DNA from: Bacillus sp. V3-13
GTDB taxonomy: Bacteria > Bacillota > Bacilli > Bacillales > Cytobacillaceae
NCBI RefSeq assembly: GCF_002860165.1
Contig: NZ_PGUZ01000044.1
Coordinates: forward strand, 53,676-117,675
Direction of reading: 5' to 3'
Length of the DNA stretch: 64,000 nucleotides
The number at the start of each line of letters is the position of its first letter. Position 1 is the stretch's first letter. The notes under the pieces were generated by a model, which had not been told where the DNA came from, searched no databases, and saw only the letters and a list, made by a program, of their open reading frames with translations. Made by a program: the position numbers and the translations under genes. Below are positions 16,876 through 25,323 of this stretch, piece after piece.

Positions 16876-17607
16876 ATGCGCATGACCCGAGCAAAAACTA
16901 TTTACCAATTGACGTTTCTGCCGGATTTTTTTCCTGTTAATTGTTTTTTGATAGAGGAAGACGAAGGTTTGACTTTAATTGATGCTGCACTGCCATACAG
17001 TGGGAAGGGAATTCTGAAGGCAGCCGATAAAATTGGAAAACCGATTGTTCGAATTTTGCTTACACATGCACATGAAGACCATGTTGGTGCACTCGATGCT
17101 CTCAAAATAGAGCTTCCCGATGTGCCCGTGCATATTTCCAGCCGGGATGCCCGCTTGATGGCTGGAGACCGGACGATTGACCCGAACGAACCGGATGCCC
17201 CAATCCGTGGCGGAGTCCCAAAAAAACTAAAGACCCGGGCGGATGTATTGCTCCATGATGGTGAACAGATTGGTTCGTTGCTTGCCATAGCCGTTCCGGG
17301 ACATACCCCGGGTTCAATGGCGTTCCTCGACACTCGGAATCACGCCTTAATTGCAGGCGATGCCTTTCAAACAAGGGGCGGTATTGCGGTATCGGGGCAG
17401 CTGCGGCCATTGTTTCCATTCCCTGCAATGGCAACATGGAATAAGCACGCAGCGCTGGAAAGTGCACGCAAGCTGCAAAGCTACTGGCCGTCCTTATTAG
17501 CCGTAGGGCACGGACAGATGCTGTTGCAACCGGGAACCGAAATAGACCATGCAATTGCTGCAGCCGAACAGAGTCTTGATTACCATCAACAGAAAAGGAG
17601 CGAATGA
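16876..17607 (+). CDS. MBL-fold metallo-hydrolase
   Basis: A 243-residue metallo-beta-lactamase-fold protein with the metal motif THAHEDHVG (HxHxDH, near residue 59-65), VPGHTPGSMAF and AGDAFQTRG. It is YflN-like in style, and the substrate cannot be inferred. GGGGAGAGG lies 8 nt before the ATG. It is the first gene of an operon with a TetR regulator (1-nt gap), a 30-residue peptide gene and a membrane protein. Confidence 0.88.
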   Translation: MRMTRAKTIYQLTFLPDFFPVNCFLIEEDEGLTLIDAALPYSGKGILKAADKIGKPIVRILLTHAHEDHVGALDALKIELPDVPVHISSRDARLMAGDRTIDPNEPDAPIRGGVPKKLKTRADVLLHDGEQIGSLLAIAVPGHTPGSMAFLDTRNHALIAGDAFQTRGGIAVSGQLRPLFPFPAMATWNKHAALESARKLQSYWPSLLAVGHGQMLLQPGTEIDHAIAAAEQSLDYHQQKRSE

Positions 17608-17608
17608 C

Positions 17609-18193
17609 ATGTCCCCAAGAATCGGACTCGATTTACAAATCATTTTACAAGCGGCAACACAGATAGCTGATACAGAGGGCATCGAAGCAGTAACACTGGC
17701 TTCCCTGGCCAAAAAACTAAAGATTCGCCCACCCTCATTGTACAACCATGTGGATGGATTGCACGGATTGAGGAAAAAACTTGCCATCTACGGTTTGGAG
17801 CAGCTTTACAACCGGCTGGTGCGGGAGGCAATCGGGAGGTCAGGAGATGACGCGGTGCGGGCGCTTGGCAAAGAATATGTAGCTTTTGCCCGCAGTCATC
17901 CCGGCTTATATGAAGCAACTCTTCTTGCCCCTGACCCGCGGGATCCGGAGGTTCAGCAGGCAGGAAGCAAAATTGTTGATTTAGCTGTTCGTTTAATGAA
18001 TGCGTACGGTCTGGAAGATGAAGCGGCAATTCATGCCGTCCGCGGACTGAGGAGTATTTTACACGGATTCGCTTCCCTTGAGCAAAGAGGCGGATTTGGA
18101 ATTCCGCTTGACCTGGATGTTAGCCTCCGTTTATTAATTGATACCTTTATTTCTGGTATTCATTCAATGAAACGGAATGGGGAACTTCATTAA
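17609..18193 (+). CDS. TetR/AcrR family regulator with WHG-type C-terminal domain
   Basis: The N-terminal helix-turn-helix reads EAVTLASLAKKLKIRPPSLYNHVDGLHGL, followed by a TetR_C_33/WHG-like ligand domain (FARSHPGLYEATL, LRSILHGFASLEQRGGFG). In-frame codons before 17609 overlap the MBL gene; AAAGGAG with 8 nt spacing selects the ATG at 17609 (194 residues). It should repress its own operon through the two palindromes at 16.80-16.85 kb. The ligand is unknown. Confidence 0.88.
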   Translation: MSPRIGLDLQIILQAATQIADTEGIEAVTLASLAKKLKIRPPSLYNHVDGLHGLRKKLAIYGLEQLYNRLVREAIGRSGDDAVRALGKEYVAFARSHPGLYEATLLAPDPRDPEVQQAGSKIVDLAVRLMNAYGLEDEAAIHAVRGLRSILHGFASLEQRGGFGIPLDLDVSLRLLIDTFISGIHSMKRNGELH

Positions 18194-18217
18194 TCATTAG
18201 AATGGGAGAGGACCAAC

Positions 18218-18310
18218 GTGAATTTTTTGGTGTTTTTAATTCTTTTTACCGCAGGCTGTGGCTGGTTGGATGCAAGGATTCGTTCTGCTAAAAGAAAGGG
18301 GATCAATTAA
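18218..18310 (+). CDS. 30-residue membrane peptide
   Basis: A GTG start at 18218 preceded by GGGAGAGG opens a 30-codon frame whose product has one hydrophobic helix (FLVFLILFTAGCGWL) and a basic tail (ARIRSAKRKGIN). The stop TAA is directly abutted by the ATG of the next gene, so the two may be translationally coupled. It sits between the TetR gene and the membrane protein in one operon. Too short for family assignment. Confidence 0.6.
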   Translation: MNFLVFLILFTAGCGWLDARIRSAKRKGIN

Positions 18311-18883
18311 ATGTTTGCAGGTCATTTTGGAGTTGCCGCTGCTGTTAAAGCGAAGTCGCCGGAGGTGCCGCTTTGGGCACTTATGCTCAGTACCCAATTA
18401 CTTGATGTGATTTTTGTGCCCCTTTTCCTGTTCGGGGCAGAAACAATTGTCCCCGTAGCTGGAAACGGATACGGGGGAAGTATGATTCATGCTGAATACT
18501 CCCATTCATTAATAGGATCATTGGTGATATCCTTATTTTCAGGCCTTTTGGCCGCTCGTTTTTGGGGAAGGCGCGGGGGCCTTGTGATTGGATCTGTCGT
18601 GTTTAGCCATTGGCTCCTTGATTTATTGGTACATCGCCCGGACTTGCCGATTTTTCCCGGGAATGTTGGAAATCTCCCATTGTTAGGTTTTGGATTATGG
18701 AATTTCCCTGTCTTCAGTATCATTGCCGAATCGATCCTGATCTCATTGGGTATTATTTTCTATTTTCGATCCATCGTATCGGGTACGAAAGGAAGAAATA
18801 GGGTTTGGGCCATTTCGGCTGGAGCGATATTAAGTGTATTGCTGGTCCTGTCGCTTTTCACAGATGTGCTTGGTGCGGCATGA
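18311..18883 (+). CDS. Integral membrane protein, YdjM-like metal-dependent hydrolase family
   Basis: A 190-residue protein with about five hydrophobic segments. MFAGHFGVAAAVKAK near the start, EYSHSLIGSL and FSHWLLDLLVHRPDLP resemble the membrane-bound YdjM/LexA-binding group with conserved His and Asp residues. AAAGGGG precedes the ATG, which follows the 30-residue peptide gene without a gap. As the last gene of a TetR-controlled operon it may be a target gene of the regulator. The function is not known. Confidence 0.72.
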   Translation: MFAGHFGVAAAVKAKSPEVPLWALMLSTQLLDVIFVPLFLFGAETIVPVAGNGYGGSMIHAEYSHSLIGSLVISLFSGLLAARFWGRRGGLVIGSVVFSHWLLDLLVHRPDLPIFPGNVGNLPLLGFGLWNFPVFSIIAESILISLGIIFYFRSIVSGTKGRNRVWAISAGAILSVLLVLSLFTDVLGAA

Positions 18884-18953
18884 ACATAAGAATAAATTAG
18901 CGAAGAGGAATTATCCCAAGCTCAATCAAAGGTTTGAATTATTTATCTATACG

Positions 18954-19415
18954 CTAATTGACTTGCAAAACAAAGGCATAAAAGGCATCACCATGAGATA
19001 AGTACGCTTCTTTCTCATCCATCCACCAAACACTATAAGCATAATAATAGATTCCTTTTTCTGCAGGCGCAGGGAACCGATTATCTTTAACAATGACTTC
19101 GGTCTCCTCGTTCTCATGTATCTGTGTGACATGGACCTCCGTTGGCTGCGGTTTGTAATTCATTACAAATTTCACTTCTTCACCAGCAGTTACATTTATA
19201 GGTTGTTTTCCTTTCAACAGTTCAATTGGCCCTGCTGTATCAACGCATATGCTTTTACCTTTTCCGTTCCAGCAATAACTCCCCAACGTCGTCTCATAAG
19301 TTTCCGTTCCAATTTCAATCATCGCTTTTGGCGGTTTGTCCCCGACCATTCCATCGTTTGAACAACCTGCCAGAGTAATTAAAGTAAAAAAGAATGAAAC
19401 TATCCATTTATTCAT
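18954..19415 (-). CDS. Putative lipoprotein of unknown function
   Basis: A 153-residue protein with a lipoprotein signal ending in LAGC (Cys18), then a basic, Gly-rich linker and a beta-rich domain (SYCWNGKGKSICVDTAGPIELL; AGEEVKFVMNYKP; GIYYYAYSVWW). Two cysteines in the mature domain may pair. GGGAGG lies upstream of the ATG. It stands alone between an operon and the subtilisin gene. No family recognised. Confidence 0.75.
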   Translation of the reverse strand: MNKWIVSFFFTLITLAGCSNDGMVGDKPPKAMIEIGTETYETTLGSYCWNGKGKSICVDTAGPIELLKGKQPINVTAGEEVKFVMNYKPQPTEVHVTQIHENEETEVIVKDNRFPAPAEKGIYYYAYSVWWMDEKEAYLSHGDAFYAFVLQVN

Positions 19416-19617
19416 TTAAAGCACCTCCCTTTTTATAAATAAGACGTTCTAAATTTATTTAAGTTGCTAAACCATTTTCGTTCTTGCCTGAGCAAGTTTA
19501 TTAGGAATATTTTATCATTTTTTAGAAAAACAAGGTTTTTTTGCAGTTATCAGGTTTCTAAGTTGCTCGTAGTGGATATTTATATATGTCTGAATATTTT
19601 TATAATGGAGGTAATGT

Positions 19618-20955
19618 ATGAAACAGATTCGTTTCCTTGCTGTTTGTGTTCTTCTAACCGTATTATTCCTCTCGTCTTTTTTTTCACAACCAAAGGCAGC
19701 ACTTTCATTGACTGAGATTGACCCCGCTCTTCAGGAACTTCTTGAGAATCCTAAAAGCTCTGCACCCATTGAAGCTATCATCACTTATAAAAAAATGCCA
19801 GCCTTAACTGACCTTCAGCTTTTACAAACACTCGGCTTTCAAACAAAGGTTTTTGACAATTTGCCAATGATCGCGATAAAAGGGAATGTGAGTCTAGTCA
19901 ACAAGCTGATCAATTTAGCGGGAAATAATATACTATCAATCTACGAAAATGAAAAATTACAATACTTTTTACGCGACAGCCGGGCACTGATCGGTGCAGA
20001 AGCTGTTTGGAATGACTTGGGTTTCACTGGTAAAGGAGTAACGGTAGCTGTTATTGACAGTGGAATCGACGCAACCCACCCGGACTTAAAATTCAGCGAC
20101 AAAGTGATCCAGAATGTAAAATTTGCCGTTGGTGACCTGTTTGGAAATAAGCCGCTTTACATTGAGAATCTCAGCAATACAGATACATCATCCGGCCATG
20201 GAACACATGTAGCTGGAACCATTGCGGGAAGCGGAACTGCCAGTAACGGTCTTTACAAAGGAGTCGCACCTGACGCGAAGCTGGTCGGCCTTGGAGTCGG
20301 TGACGGCCTGAATATTCTCTGGTCGTTGGAAGCATTTGATTATGCGCTTGAAAATCAGCAAAAATACGGTATCGACGTCATCAGCAACAGTTGGGGCACT
20401 ACCGGTGAATACAGCCCAAATGATCCAATTAACGTCGCGACAAAAAAAGCGCATGATGCCGGGATGACTGTTGTTTTTGCCGCGGGTAATGAAGGCCCGG
20501 ACGACAACACTCTCAATCCATATTCAGCCGCACCATGGGTAATCAGTGTCGCTGCCGGCACAAAGGACAAACAACTAGCTGATTTCTCTTCAAGAGGAAT
20601 CCCTGGTGATCAAATGATTCGCCCGGATATCACCGCACCTGGAGTAGACATAGTCGCTACCCGGGCAAAGACAGGCATCGTCATGAATGCATTAGGCACC
20701 GTCACAGATATTGGTTATATTGATCAGCAGCATTTGCCTTATTACACGACATCAAGCGGAACCAGTATGGCAACTCCTCATATTTCCGGGGTCATTGCAT
20801 TAATGGAAGAAGCGCAGCCATCTCTGAGTCCAGATCTGGCCCTCGATCTGTTGACACAGACAGCTGATCCAATGCCGGGTTATCAGTTCCATGAGGTTGG
20901 TGCGGGTTATGTGAACGCCTACAGAGCGGTTGAAAAAGCTGCAGCTGCACAATAG
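19618..20955 (+). CDS. Secreted subtilisin-like serine protease (S8)
   Basis: A 445-residue preproenzyme: signal peptide (MKQIRFLAVCVLLTVLFLSS), an inhibitor-I9-like propeptide (IEAIITYKKMPALTDLQLL to about residue 110) and the catalytic domain. Catalytic residues are Asp147 (VIDSGID), His194 (SSGHGTHVAG), Asn291 (FAAGNEGP) of the oxyanion hole, and Ser383 (SGTSMATPHISG). Extended versions carry C-terminal domains; here the protein ends soon after the core (VNAYRAVEKAAAAQ). GGAGG precedes the ATG and a clear terminator follows, so it is monocistronic. Confidence 0.95.
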   Translation: MKQIRFLAVCVLLTVLFLSSFFSQPKAALSLTEIDPALQELLENPKSSAPIEAIITYKKMPALTDLQLLQTLGFQTKVFDNLPMIAIKGNVSLVNKLINLAGNNILSIYENEKLQYFLRDSRALIGAEAVWNDLGFTGKGVTVAVIDSGIDATHPDLKFSDKVIQNVKFAVGDLFGNKPLYIENLSNTDTSSGHGTHVAGTIAGSGTASNGLYKGVAPDAKLVGLGVGDGLNILWSLEAFDYALENQQKYGIDVISNSWGTTGEYSPNDPINVATKKAHDAGMTVVFAAGNEGPDDNTLNPYSAAPWVISVAAGTKDKQLADFSSRGIPGDQMIRPDITAPGVDIVATRAKTGIVMNALGTVTDIGYIDQQHLPYYTTSSGTSMATPHISGVIALMEEAQPSLSPDLALDLLTQTADPMPGYQFHEVGAGYVNAYRAVEKAAAAQ

Positions 20956-20992
20956 GGTTTTGAAAACAATAGAAAAGTAACAGAGCGAAACC

Positions 20993-21029
20993 TTCCGGAT
21001 CCTTTCGAGCATCCGGGGTTTTTTATTTT
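20993..21029 (+). terminator. Terminator of the S8 protease gene
   Basis: CCGGAT (20995-21000) pairs with ATCCGG (21011-21016), followed by GGTTTTTTATTTT. Confidence 0.85.
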
Positions 21030-21167
21030 CCGGACCGGCGGGATATGATCGCGATTGCCAAAGGAGTATAAACATACACTATTCTCTTGAATTTTTTTTA
21101 GGCGAATAGGAACTCACCTACTCGGTCAAAATACTTGTTGATAAATTTTAGGAAGCGAGGGCAACCG

Positions 21168-21458
21168 ATGAAGGAAGTTTTACAACAAGTTAAAGACGAT
21201 TTGGAAAAGACATTCGATAATCCTGGATCAGCGAATTTAGACGATTCTATCAGGAAGCTTGAAGCAGCTAAACAGCAATATGGTGACAGAGGCACGATGA
21301 TTGAAGATGTGATCCGCTCGCTCACACAGGCGAGGAATGCCCGGGCACAGCTGGAAAACGCCGGAGACATTTCTTCTACCGCCGCTTTTGGAGAAGCATT
21401 TGTGGCACTGGACCAGGCAATCGAGTCCTACACCAATCCAGACAATGACCCTGTATAA
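21168..21458 (+). CDS. Small helical hypothetical protein
   Basis: A 96-residue, acidic, mostly helical protein (KEVLQQVKDDLEKTF; SIRKLEAAKQQYGDRG; RSLTQARNARAQLENAG). No signal peptide or membrane segment. GCGAGGG before the ATG at 21168 supports this start over an in-frame ATG at 21135. A terminator follows directly. No family recognised; a small cytosolic or spore-associated protein is possible. Confidence 0.62.
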   Translation: MKEVLQQVKDDLEKTFDNPGSANLDDSIRKLEAAKQQYGDRGTMIEDVIRSLTQARNARAQLENAGDISSTAAFGEAFVALDQAIESYTNPDNDPV

Positions 21459-21465
21459 TGATGAA

Positions 21466-21490
21466 AGCCCCGGGATCTTCCGGGGTTTTT
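21466..21490 (+). terminator. Rho-independent terminator
   Basis: CCCCGG (21468-21473) pairs with CCGGGG (21480-21485), followed by TTTTT. It serves the small gene ending at 21458. Confidence 0.88.
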
Positions 21491-21520
21491 CTATTAAAAT
21501 TGGTTTCGTCTTCCCTGTTT

Positions 21521-21688
21521 TTATCGTCCCCTGGTATCTCCACCGCTGAGACCTGCAGGGTCAACCGCTTTTGTATCACCGGTATTATTGGCTCCCCGAT
21601 TGCGTCCGCCATTAGGAGTTTTTCCGTATTCGACATCTCGATCCATATTCCTTGCGTTTTTTAAAAGCTCATCATTGCCATTGCTCAT
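21521..21688 (-). CDS. 55-residue hydrophilic protein
   Basis: An ideal GGAGG sits 9 nt before the ATG at 21688. The 55-residue product is very hydrophilic, with MSNGNDELLKNARNMDRDVE at the start and a Gly/Asn/Asp-rich tail (NGGRNRGANNTGDTK). Such small disordered proteins are common among Bacillus sporulation genes, but no family is recognised. It lies on the strand opposite its neighbours. Confidence 0.62.
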   Translation of the reverse strand: MSNGNDELLKNARNMDRDVEYGKTPNGGRNRGANNTGDTKAVDPAGLSGGDTRGR

Positions 21689-21909
21689 TCGTGTTCACCT
21701 CCACTCCTATTTTGTCCGGTTAATCGTATCTTATTTGTGTTTTTAAGTGACGGAAAACATGAATAAGAATCAGTGCACGCCTTACTATTCTTTTGTGTTT
21801 TACAGGGTTTCCGGCAGTTTGATTTTTTGTCAGTATTATGTTTATTTTTTCTTAAACGCGGGTAAATAATAAATGTACGTTCATTCTATACCATAAGGAG
21901 ATGGTTTTC

Positions 21910-22035
21910 TTGAAAAGGAAACGTAACCAATGGAATAAAGAGAATGACGCAACGATCAATAGTCCAGGTGACAAGGTTGAGAAACATCCTGAAATTAGTT
22001 TGAATGGAACAGTTCTAAATCCGCATAACAAATGA
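21910..22035 (+). CDS. 41-residue basic hydrophilic protein (TTG start)
   Basis: AAGGAG lies 9 nt before a TTG at 21910; an ATG two codons upstream overlaps that ribosome site. The product begins MKRKRNQWNKENDATINSPG and ends in VLNPHNK. A strong terminator follows 18 nt after the stop, which supports a real short transcript. Function unknown. Confidence 0.55.
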   Translation: MKRKRNQWNKENDATINSPGDKVEKHPEISLNGTVLNPHNK

Positions 22036-22053
22036 AAAACCTTATTCAATCAA

Positions 22054-22088
22054 AATCCCCTATCGCAACTGGAGCAATAGGGGATTTT
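22054..22088. terminator. Bidirectional terminator
   Basis: AATCCCCTAT-CGC pairs with GC-AATAGGGGATT and is flanked by A and T runs. It can serve the 41-residue gene on the plus strand and the BASS transporter on the minus strand. Confidence 0.85.
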
Positions 22089-22144
22089 TTTGTTTCGGTG
22101 TAGACACATAATAGCCCAAAAAGCCGGGCCGGTTCAGTTTGTTG

Positions 22145-23122
22145 TTATCCGTTCAAAGAATTATTAGTTTCTAATGAGGAATCTTTCCCATCTCTCATTC
22201 GGCTAAAGATTGTTGCCAGGATAGGTCCCGAAATATTATGCCATACACTGAAAATCGCACTTGGAACAGCGGCCAGCGGGGAAAAGTGCGCTGTAGCGAT
22301 GGCAGCACCCAAACCTGAATTTTGCATCCCGACTTCAATAGCAACAGCTTTTTTCTTAGATAGCTCCATTTTAAAAAGTTTGCCAAACAAATATCCTAAT
22401 CCGTAACCAAGTACGTTATGAAGAACAACTACTGCAAATATGGTTAAACCTGTTTTGGCAATCTGTGGTTGGCTTACTGATACAACTGCCGTTACAATCG
22501 CCACAATGGCTATAACCGAGACAAGCGGAAGCGCTTTTGCACTTGCTGTTGCTTGCTTATTGAATAATTTCTTCACAATTAACCCTAACACAATCGGCAC
22601 GATGACAATTTTGACAATTGAAAGGAAAAGTCCGTTTGGATCCACCGGCACCCATTGGCTGGCAAGCAATAAAATTAAGGCCGGGGTTACAATTGGGGCT
22701 AGAACTGTTGTAATTGATGTAATCGTAACGGACAATGGTACATCCCCTTTAGACAAAAAGGTCATAACATTTGATGCCGTTCCTCCCGGGCAGCAACCTA
22801 CCAAAATGACACCCACTGCTATTTCCGGAGGAAGCTGTAATGCTTTCGCCAGGACAAAAGCTAGAAGCGGCATGATTAAAAATTGACCAAAAACGCCTAT
22901 TAAAACATCTTTGGGCCGTTTGAATACTTCCTTAAAATCACTGCCAGAAAGGGTCAAACCCATGCCAAACATAATGATACCCAACAAAGGTACTATGTAT
23001 GGAGCAATCCAGGTAAATCCGGATGGTGCAAAAAATGCCAGTGCCGCGAACAATATTACCCAGATCGCAAATGTGTTTCCTACAAATTGACTTATACGCT
23101 CTAAAGTTCTCATGTCAGACAT
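22145..23122 (-). CDS. Bile acid:sodium symporter family transporter (YocS-like)
   Basis: A 325-residue membrane protein with about nine to ten helices. BASS hallmarks are FGMGLTLSGSDF in the N-terminal half and the discontinuous-helix motif GCCPGGTASNVMT, plus EVGMQNSGLGAAIA in the inverted-repeat partner. Bacterial members carry organic anions such as keto acids with sodium; the substrate here is unknown. It is monocistronic between two terminators. Confidence 0.93.
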   Translation of the reverse strand: MSDMRTLERISQFVGNTFAIWVILFAALAFFAPSGFTWIAPYIVPLLGIIMFGMGLTLSGSDFKEVFKRPKDVLIGVFGQFLIMPLLAFVLAKALQLPPEIAVGVILVGCCPGGTASNVMTFLSKGDVPLSVTITSITTVLAPIVTPALILLLASQWVPVDPNGLFLSIVKIVIVPIVLGLIVKKLFNKQATASAKALPLVSVIAIVAIVTAVVSVSQPQIAKTGLTIFAVVVLHNVLGYGLGYLFGKLFKMELSKKKAVAIEVGMQNSGLGAAIATAHFSPLAAVPSAIFSVWHNISGPILATIFSRMRDGKDSSLETNNSLNG

Positions 23123-23221
23123 CTCCTATGTGAAATAAACGATGCTACCGATTATAGAATAAAATCTAAATATATGCAATAATTAGAAAGTTTTTTATAC
23201 TATGTAGGAAGGTCTTACAAC

Positions 23222-23258
23222 AAAAAGGCAGTCTCTTCAGGTCGAGACTGCCTTTTTT
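23222..23258. terminator. Bidirectional terminator after ppaC
   Basis: AAAAGGCAGTCTC pairs with GAGACTGCCTTTTT across a short loop. The A run on the left acts as a T run for leftward ppaC transcripts. Confidence 0.88.
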
Positions 23259-23263
23259 CATCC

Positions 23264-24190
23264 TTACGCAAACAGCGATGTTAATACAGGGACAACTTGT
23301 TTTTTGCGTGAGACAACACCTTTTAAAAGGGCCGTATTGTTTTCTAATTTTATACCAAAAGCTTCTTCCACTTTTGCTGCTGCAGAACCCAATGCGATTG
23401 CTGTTGAATCACTATTTAAAATGTCTGTTACCACCAGAAGGAATAAATCCAAGCCTTTTTCTTCAATGGTTTTAGACATTAGATCTTCAATTTCAGTTTT
23501 GCGGACAAGAACATCATTCACGTCAATTGCGTTTACCTGCGCAATTTCGACTTTGCTTTCACCCATGTTAAATACTTTGGCATCGAGAGAGATGAGTTGG
23601 CCCGCTGTTTTATCGCTTAAATCAGCTCCGGCCTTTAACATTGCCAATCCATACTCTTCAATATCAACACCAGCAATTTCTGCAAGTTGGCGGGCTGCAG
23701 CAACGTCCTGATCGGTGCACGTTGGAGATTTGAATAATAATGAATCAGAGATGATAGCGGACAGCATGAGTCCGGCAATGCCCGGTTCTACCTCTACTCC
23801 GTTTTCTTTGTAAAGCTTATTTAAAATTGTCGCTGTGCAGCCTACTGGTTCAGCACGATAGTATAAAGGGTCCGCTGTTTCAAAATTAGCGATCCGGTGA
23901 TGGTCAATTACTTCCAGGACACGCACTTGATCAATATCATCCGCGCTTTGTTGACGCTCGTTATGGTCGACTAAAATCACTTTTTTAGCTTCGCTGGCTA
24001 CTTTATCAACAAGTCGCGGCGATTCAGCATTAAATTTTTCAAGGGCGAATCTGGTTTCGCCACTAATGTCACCCAGGCGTACTGCTTCAGCATTTACTCC
24101 AAGCTTATTTTTTAAATGGGCATATGCAATCGCAGAACAAATTGTGTCGGTATCTGGATTTTTATGACCAAAGACTAGAACTTTTTCCAT
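23264..24190 (-). CDS. ppaC: Manganese-dependent inorganic pyrophosphatase (family II)
   Basis: A 308-residue cytosolic DHH-family phosphoesterase that hydrolyses pyrophosphate. Metal ligands appear in order: His9, Asp13 and Asp15 (GHKNPDTD), Asp75 (LVDHNE), His97 (VIDHHR) and Asp149 (IISDS). The C-terminal DHHA2 domain carries the phosphate-binding VSRKKQ near residue 295. Length and motifs match Bacillus PpaC. AAAGGAG lies 10 nt before the ATG. It is transcribed alone and closed by a terminator. Confidence 0.97.
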   Translation of the reverse strand: MEKVLVFGHKNPDTDTICSAIAYAHLKNKLGVNAEAVRLGDISGETRFALEKFNAESPRLVDKVASEAKKVILVDHNERQQSADDIDQVRVLEVIDHHRIANFETADPLYYRAEPVGCTATILNKLYKENGVEVEPGIAGLMLSAIISDSLLFKSPTCTDQDVAAARQLAEIAGVDIEEYGLAMLKAGADLSDKTAGQLISLDAKVFNMGESKVEIAQVNAIDVNDVLVRKTEIEDLMSKTIEEKGLDLFLLVVTDILNSDSTAIALGSAAAKVEEAFGIKLENNTALLKGVVSRKKQVVPVLTSLFA

Positions 24191-24284
24191 ATTATATATG
24201 CTCCTTTACATTGCGATTTCCTAAATAGAATTGTAAATTATCCGGATTGAAAATGATAGTGAAACCATTAAAGAATATTTGCGT

Positions 24285-24440
24285 TTAGCGCTCTAATATC
24301 CGTATATCCGTGAAGGGCTGATTAAATAACTCACTTCTTAACAACAAATTTCCGAGGACATCTCTCTCATCCTCAGCTCTTATGATTACTTCAAGAACAG
24401 TCGCATTTCTGTCCTTTACAACCACTTTATATTCGTTCAT
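24285..24440 (-). CDS. 51-residue hypothetical protein
   Basis: AAGGTGG lies 7 nt before the ATG at 24440. The product begins MNEYKVVVKDRNATVLEVII and has alternating beta-like and helical character (EDERDVLGNLLL), ending FTDIRILER. No signal peptide or membrane helix. It is unrecognised and free-standing upstream of ppaC. Confidence 0.55.
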   Translation of the reverse strand: MNEYKVVVKDRNATVLEVIIRAEDERDVLGNLLLRSELFNQPFTDIRILER

Positions 24441-24771
24441 GCTGCCACCACCTTATTCACTAATTGTATTATAATCCATCTTGTTCTATAACCAAAGTTA
24501 CAGCCCTCCTGCCTGAACCAAACAGCAGCCATTTAGTGCATAACAAAAACCATAGTTGAAGTATTGCCACCCGGTAGTTGAATAAGTTGCCTTTTTATAA
24601 ATTTCTATAGAATCCTCAATGATTTAAAATAATTAATTTTAACGTAGATAATAATTCTCACTAAAATATCAATAGGCTCTCATACAACTTTTAAATAATC
24701 TAAAAAAAATAGCCACTTTCCAGTGGCTAAATCTAAATACTTATAATCAAATATCGTTGTAAAAGATCGGT
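24441..24771. other. AT-rich intergenic region
   Basis: Between the 51-residue gene and the cheW-like gene, I see only the terminator at 24703-24728 and no supported gene. Confidence 0.5.
24703..24728 (-). terminator. Terminator of the nitrilase-MCP-CheW operon
   Basis: AGCCACT (24711-24717) pairs with AGTGGCT (24722-24728); on the minus strand an eight-T run follows. Confidence 0.88.
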
Positions 24772-25239
24772 CTAGGCTGTGATTTGTGCCATCTGCTCCC
24801 GAATTGTATCTACTTCTACTAAATTATGCAGTAACTCTACTGGGTTAAGTAATGTGACAAATCCTGTATCTGTCTTAATTACTCCTGATAGATAAGATAC
24901 ATTTTGAGTAGCCAAACCATTTACTTCTTTTATGTCTTCAAGAAGGACATCCAATATTTCTTTTGCTTCCTCAACAATCAATCCAACAGTGGACGCGTCA
25001 AGATTCACTAATATAATCTTATTGCTATCACTGGCTTTAAACTGTTGGTTAAATAGAATTTGAACCATATCTAAAACAGGTACTACCATTTCTCGAACAT
25101 TAGTGATACCCAGCATATAACCTGGCACCTGAGGCATTTCGGTTATGTCTTGGATTTTTTCAATCGAACTCACACTAGAAACCGGGATGCCATATTGCTG
25201 TTTTCCTGCTTGAAACACTACATACTTCTCAGATTCCAT
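24772..25239 (-). CDS. CheW-like chemotaxis adaptor
   Basis: A single-domain CheW protein (155 residues): KYVVFQAGKQQYGIPVSSV at the start, the typical PQVPGYMLGITNVREMVVPVLDM core (about 37-59), and VGLIVEEAKEIL. CheW couples chemoreceptors to the CheA kinase. It lies 84 nt downstream of a chemoreceptor gene in the same operon and is closed by a terminator. It may be a dedicated adaptor for that receptor; the main chemotaxis operon is not in the window. Confidence 0.93.
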   Translation of the reverse strand: MESEKYVVFQAGKQQYGIPVSSVSSIEKIQDITEMPQVPGYMLGITNVREMVVPVLDMVQILFNQQFKASDSNKIILVNLDASTVGLIVEEAKEILDVLLEDIKEVNGLATQNVSYLSGVIKTDTGFVTLLNPVELLHNLVEVDTIREQMAQITA

Positions 25240-25323
25240 TGTAAAGTCCCCTTTTCCAAATCTCCTGTTCCTTAGGATTCACAACATCCCCAATAGGGAT
25301 GTTGTGAAAATGAATATATTCAT

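Noticed and set aside
16902..17554. Minus-strand frames of 143 and 150 codons across the MBL gene
   Set aside because: Antisense to the MBL gene, whose metal motifs are intact; no ribosome site and low-complexity Ser/Arg composition.
22440..22886. Plus-strand 148-codon frame in the BASS transporter region
   Set aside because: It is the antisense of helix-rich transporter codons and has no ribosome site.
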